8,887 bases of DNA. Origin: Lysobacterales bacterium CG_4_10_14_3_um_filter_64_11 (GTDB lineage Bacteria; Pseudomonadota; Gammaproteobacteria; Xanthomonadales; Xanthomonadaceae). Both the position numbers and the translations under genes were made by a program. The first letter of the stretch is position 1; the number at the start of each line of letters is the position of its first letter. Below the pieces are notes generated by a model. The model was not told the origin of the DNA, searched no databases, and worked only from the letters and a program-made list of their open reading frames with translations. Location of the stretch: the NCBI GenBank assembly GCA_002782905.1, contig PFJA01000163.1, positions 1 to 8,887 of the forward strand. Reading direction: 5' to 3'. Shown here piece after piece: positions 7,270 to 8,887 of the stretch.

Positions 7270-7336
7270 GAAGGAAAACGAGGGATTGCCCGGCCATCGC
7301 GGCACGGCGCAGGGGGGCCGGATGCGACCCGCAACC

Positions 7337-7381
7337 AGAGTAGAAGCTGTTTGTTACCGGCTTGTGGCAGTTCGGTTACCG
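7337..7381 (-). promoter_or_regulatory. Candidate activator-dependent promoter with 11-base-phased repeats (PHO-box-like)
   Basis: Three 7-base units lie in exact 11-base steps on the plus strand: GTTACCG (7353-7359), GTGGCAG (7364-7370) and GTTACCG (7375-7381), with 4-base spacers. Read on the minus strand they are CGGTAAC, CTGCCAC and CGGTAAC. The first base after the array toward the receptor is one base from its stop codon. A possible -10 hexamer TACTCT (7337-7342, with the key T, A and final T) starts 10 bases downstream of the last unit, and no -35 hexamer is evident. PhoB boxes have the same 7+4 layout, replace the -35 element and sit about 10 bases before the -10. The unit sequence matches CTGTCAT at only four or five of seven positions, so the regulator is uncertain. 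Confidence 0.4.
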
Positions 7382-7382
7382 T

Positions 7383-8887
7383 TCAAAACGGCGACCATTC
7401 GAAGCTGAGCGCAATCTCGCGGCCCTTGCGAAACGCGCGTGTGGTTTCGCTGCCTTGGGTAAACTCCACTTTCGGATCGAGCAAGTTACGCAGCTTTAGC
7501 CGCACCGACCAGTCATCGCCAAGGCGCTGCTTGAAGGTGAAATCGAGCTGCCCAAAAGGCTGCTCGAAGACATCCGGCAGGCCATCAACGCCGACTTGTA
7601 CGATGCGCTTGCCAGAGGTGTTGAACAACAGGTTGGCTTCGCGCTGGCCATCGCCGGATTGATAGCCCAACTGCAGGTTGACGATGTACGAGGACTGGCC
7701 TTCCAGTGCCCGGTTGAGGTTGGTGTTGAAGTTCGACTTGAGCGGGTCGAGCACGATATCGGATTCGATATAGGCGTAGTTGGCGGCGATGTTCCACTGA
7801 TCCCAGTCGATGGTATCGACGCCCAGCCACTGTAGCGCCTTGCTGCCCTGCGCCCAGCCGTTGACGAAGCCCAGTTGGGTATAGCCATCGACCTCCACGC
7901 CCTGGTTGGTGGCTGACTCGGCATTTTCCAGAGTCAACAACAGACTGCCGCCGCCCGGTACCAATTGCTTTTCGATGGGCTGGGTAAAATCCTTGCGAAA
8001 CAGCGCCAGCGAGACGCTCTCGGTGGGCGAGAAATAATATTCCCAGCGCGCATCGTAATGGGTGATCGCTGTCGGTTTCAGGTCGGGATTGCCGAAGGTA
8101 ACGATATCCAGCAGCGGGTCGATGAAGGTCGATGTGCTCAATTCACGAAAATCCGGGCGCGACAGGGTTTCGCTGTAGGCCAGGCGCAACTGCTGCTTGT
8201 CGCTGATCAGCCAGGTGGCGGCCAGCGAGGGCAGATGGTCCGTGGTGTCGAGCAAGGCAACCACCGGCGGATCGTTCGGCCGCAATACCGAGAACGTGGT
8301 GACATTCTGCAGGTTGCGTTCGTTGCGAATGCCCAGGTTCAGGTTCACCGTCTGCCACAGGCTGAGGTTGAGTGTGTAGCCCTCGGCGTCGAGCCGTTGC
8401 TCGGCGAAATAGGTGTCCGATGGCTGGGTGATTTCGGTCAGGCGAAAACCAGTCGGGCCGATGCTGTCGGCGTTGAGAATGGCATCCAGCGAATCCAGCG
8501 CCAGCAGATCGGGGTCGCGTGCATCGCGGCCGCCAGCCACGAAAAAGAAGCGCCGCACGAACGAATCGCGGCTGCGATTGACGCGGTTGACCTGCACGCC
8601 GAGCTCACCGTTGATCGCGTCGCTGAAGCGAAACGGCAGGTGCGCACCGATATCCCAGGTGTGGCTCGAATCGTTGAGATCGGCGAACGAGGTGGTGTTG
8701 CTGTCGTTATTGAGCGAAAACAGGCGGCGGCCGTCGTCCTGAATATCGAAGCGGTATTCGCGAGTAAACGGCGCAAAACGACCGGCTTTGGCGAAGGTGT
8801 ACAGCCAGTCGAACGATGCGCCTTCCAGCACCGGTAGTTCGCCGACGATCGGGAAGCGGTGTTCGCCGGAAATCTGCCGCGACTTGA
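7383..8887 (-). CDS. TonB-dependent outer-membrane receptor (N-terminus cut by window edge)
   Basis: The visible 500 residues are the C-terminal beta-barrel part; the signal peptide, TonB box and plug lie beyond the right edge. The frame is open to the edge, so the GTG at 8831 is not the true start. The barrel shows alternating aromatic/polar strands and family marks: HLPSLAATW, then QLRLAYSETLSRPDFREL (about 233-249 of the visible part), GNPDLKPT (265-272), the strand-ending WEYYFSPTESVSLALFRKDF, GVEVDGYTQLGF, and the terminal strand EIALSFEWSPF with the C-terminal Phe used for barrel insertion by the Bam complex. Such receptors import large or scarce substrates using TonB energy; the substrate is not readable here. 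The beta-helix gene follows 127 bases later without a terminator between, so the two are likely co-transcribed, possibly with an added internal promoter. Confidence 0.93.
   Translation of the reverse strand, partial: KSRQISGEHRFPIVGELPVLEGASFDWLYTFAKAGRFAPFTREYRFDIQDDGRRLFSLNNDSNTTSFADLNDSSHTWDIGAHLPFRFSDAINGELGVQVNRVNRSRDSFVRRFFFVAGGRDARDPDLLALDSLDAILNADSIGPTGFRLTEITQPSDTYFAEQRLDAEGYTLNLSLWQTVNLNLGIRNERNLQNVTTFSVLRPNDPPVVALLDTTDHLPSLAATWLISDKQQLRLAYSETLSRPDFRELSTSTFIDPLLDIVTFGNPDLKPTAITHYDARWEYYFSPTESVSLALFRKDFTQPIEKQLVPGGGSLLLTLENAESATNQGVEVDGYTQLGFVNGWAQGSKALQWLGVDTIDWDQWNIAANYAYIESDIVLDPLKSNFNTNLNRALEGQSSYIVNLQLGYQSGDGQREANLLFNTSGKRIVQVGVDGLPDVFEQPFGQLDFTFKQRLGDDWSVRLKLRNLLDPKVEFTQGSETTRAFRKGREIALSFEWSPF

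Noticed and set aside
7965..8837. 290-codon plus-strand open frame opposite the TonB-dependent receptor
   Set aside because: It is a shadow of the receptor barrel sequence, with no ribosome binding site or family resemblance.

Overview
The window looks like chromosomal DNA from a GC-rich gammaproteobacterium, most likely a member of the Xanthomonadales/Lysobacterales. The basis is the high GC content, a lipid A late acyltransferase, a TonB-dependent receptor, and a secreted protein that starts with a beta-rich module (GNWFNP...GRG) I associate with that order. The taxonomic call is inference. All six recognisable genes or gene remnants are read from the minus strand, so the transcription order runs from the right edge to the left edge.

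Right part (8887 to 5426): the C-terminal 500 residues of a TonB-dependent outer-membrane receptor are followed, after a 127-base gap, by a 586-residue secreted parallel beta-helix protein, and then by a strong intrinsic terminator. The two genes look like a receptor plus partner unit. The gap holds three 7-base units in exact 11-base phase, ending 10 bases before a possible -10 element. This is the geometry of a PhoB-type (PHO box) promoter, although the unit sequence matches the consensus only partly.

Middle part (5352 to 2390): a compact envelope operon encodes a lipid A biosynthesis acyltransferase (LpxL/HtrB family), a small YdbS-like bacterial-PH membrane protein and a large YdbT-like protein with three bacterial-PH domains. 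The last two genes overlap by 11 bases. A second copy of the motif found in the gap (GGCAGTT..GGTTACC with one extra base) lies directly before the acyltransferase start codon.

Left part (2389 to 1): a 617-base stretch without an intact gene contains an in-frame remnant of about 120 codons from an MmeI-type DNA adenine methyltransferase/restriction enzyme. The catalytic part is missing, and a perfect inverted repeat sits at the upstream break. After it comes slt, a soluble lytic murein transglycosylase cut by the left window edge shortly after its catalytic domain motifs.

The intact genes all serve the cell envelope: outer-membrane uptake, lipid A acylation, membrane PH-domain proteins and peptidoglycan turnover. 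The least characterised part is the receptor/beta-helix pair and its phased promoter-like repeat. The clearest sign of genome remodelling is the methyltransferase remnant.
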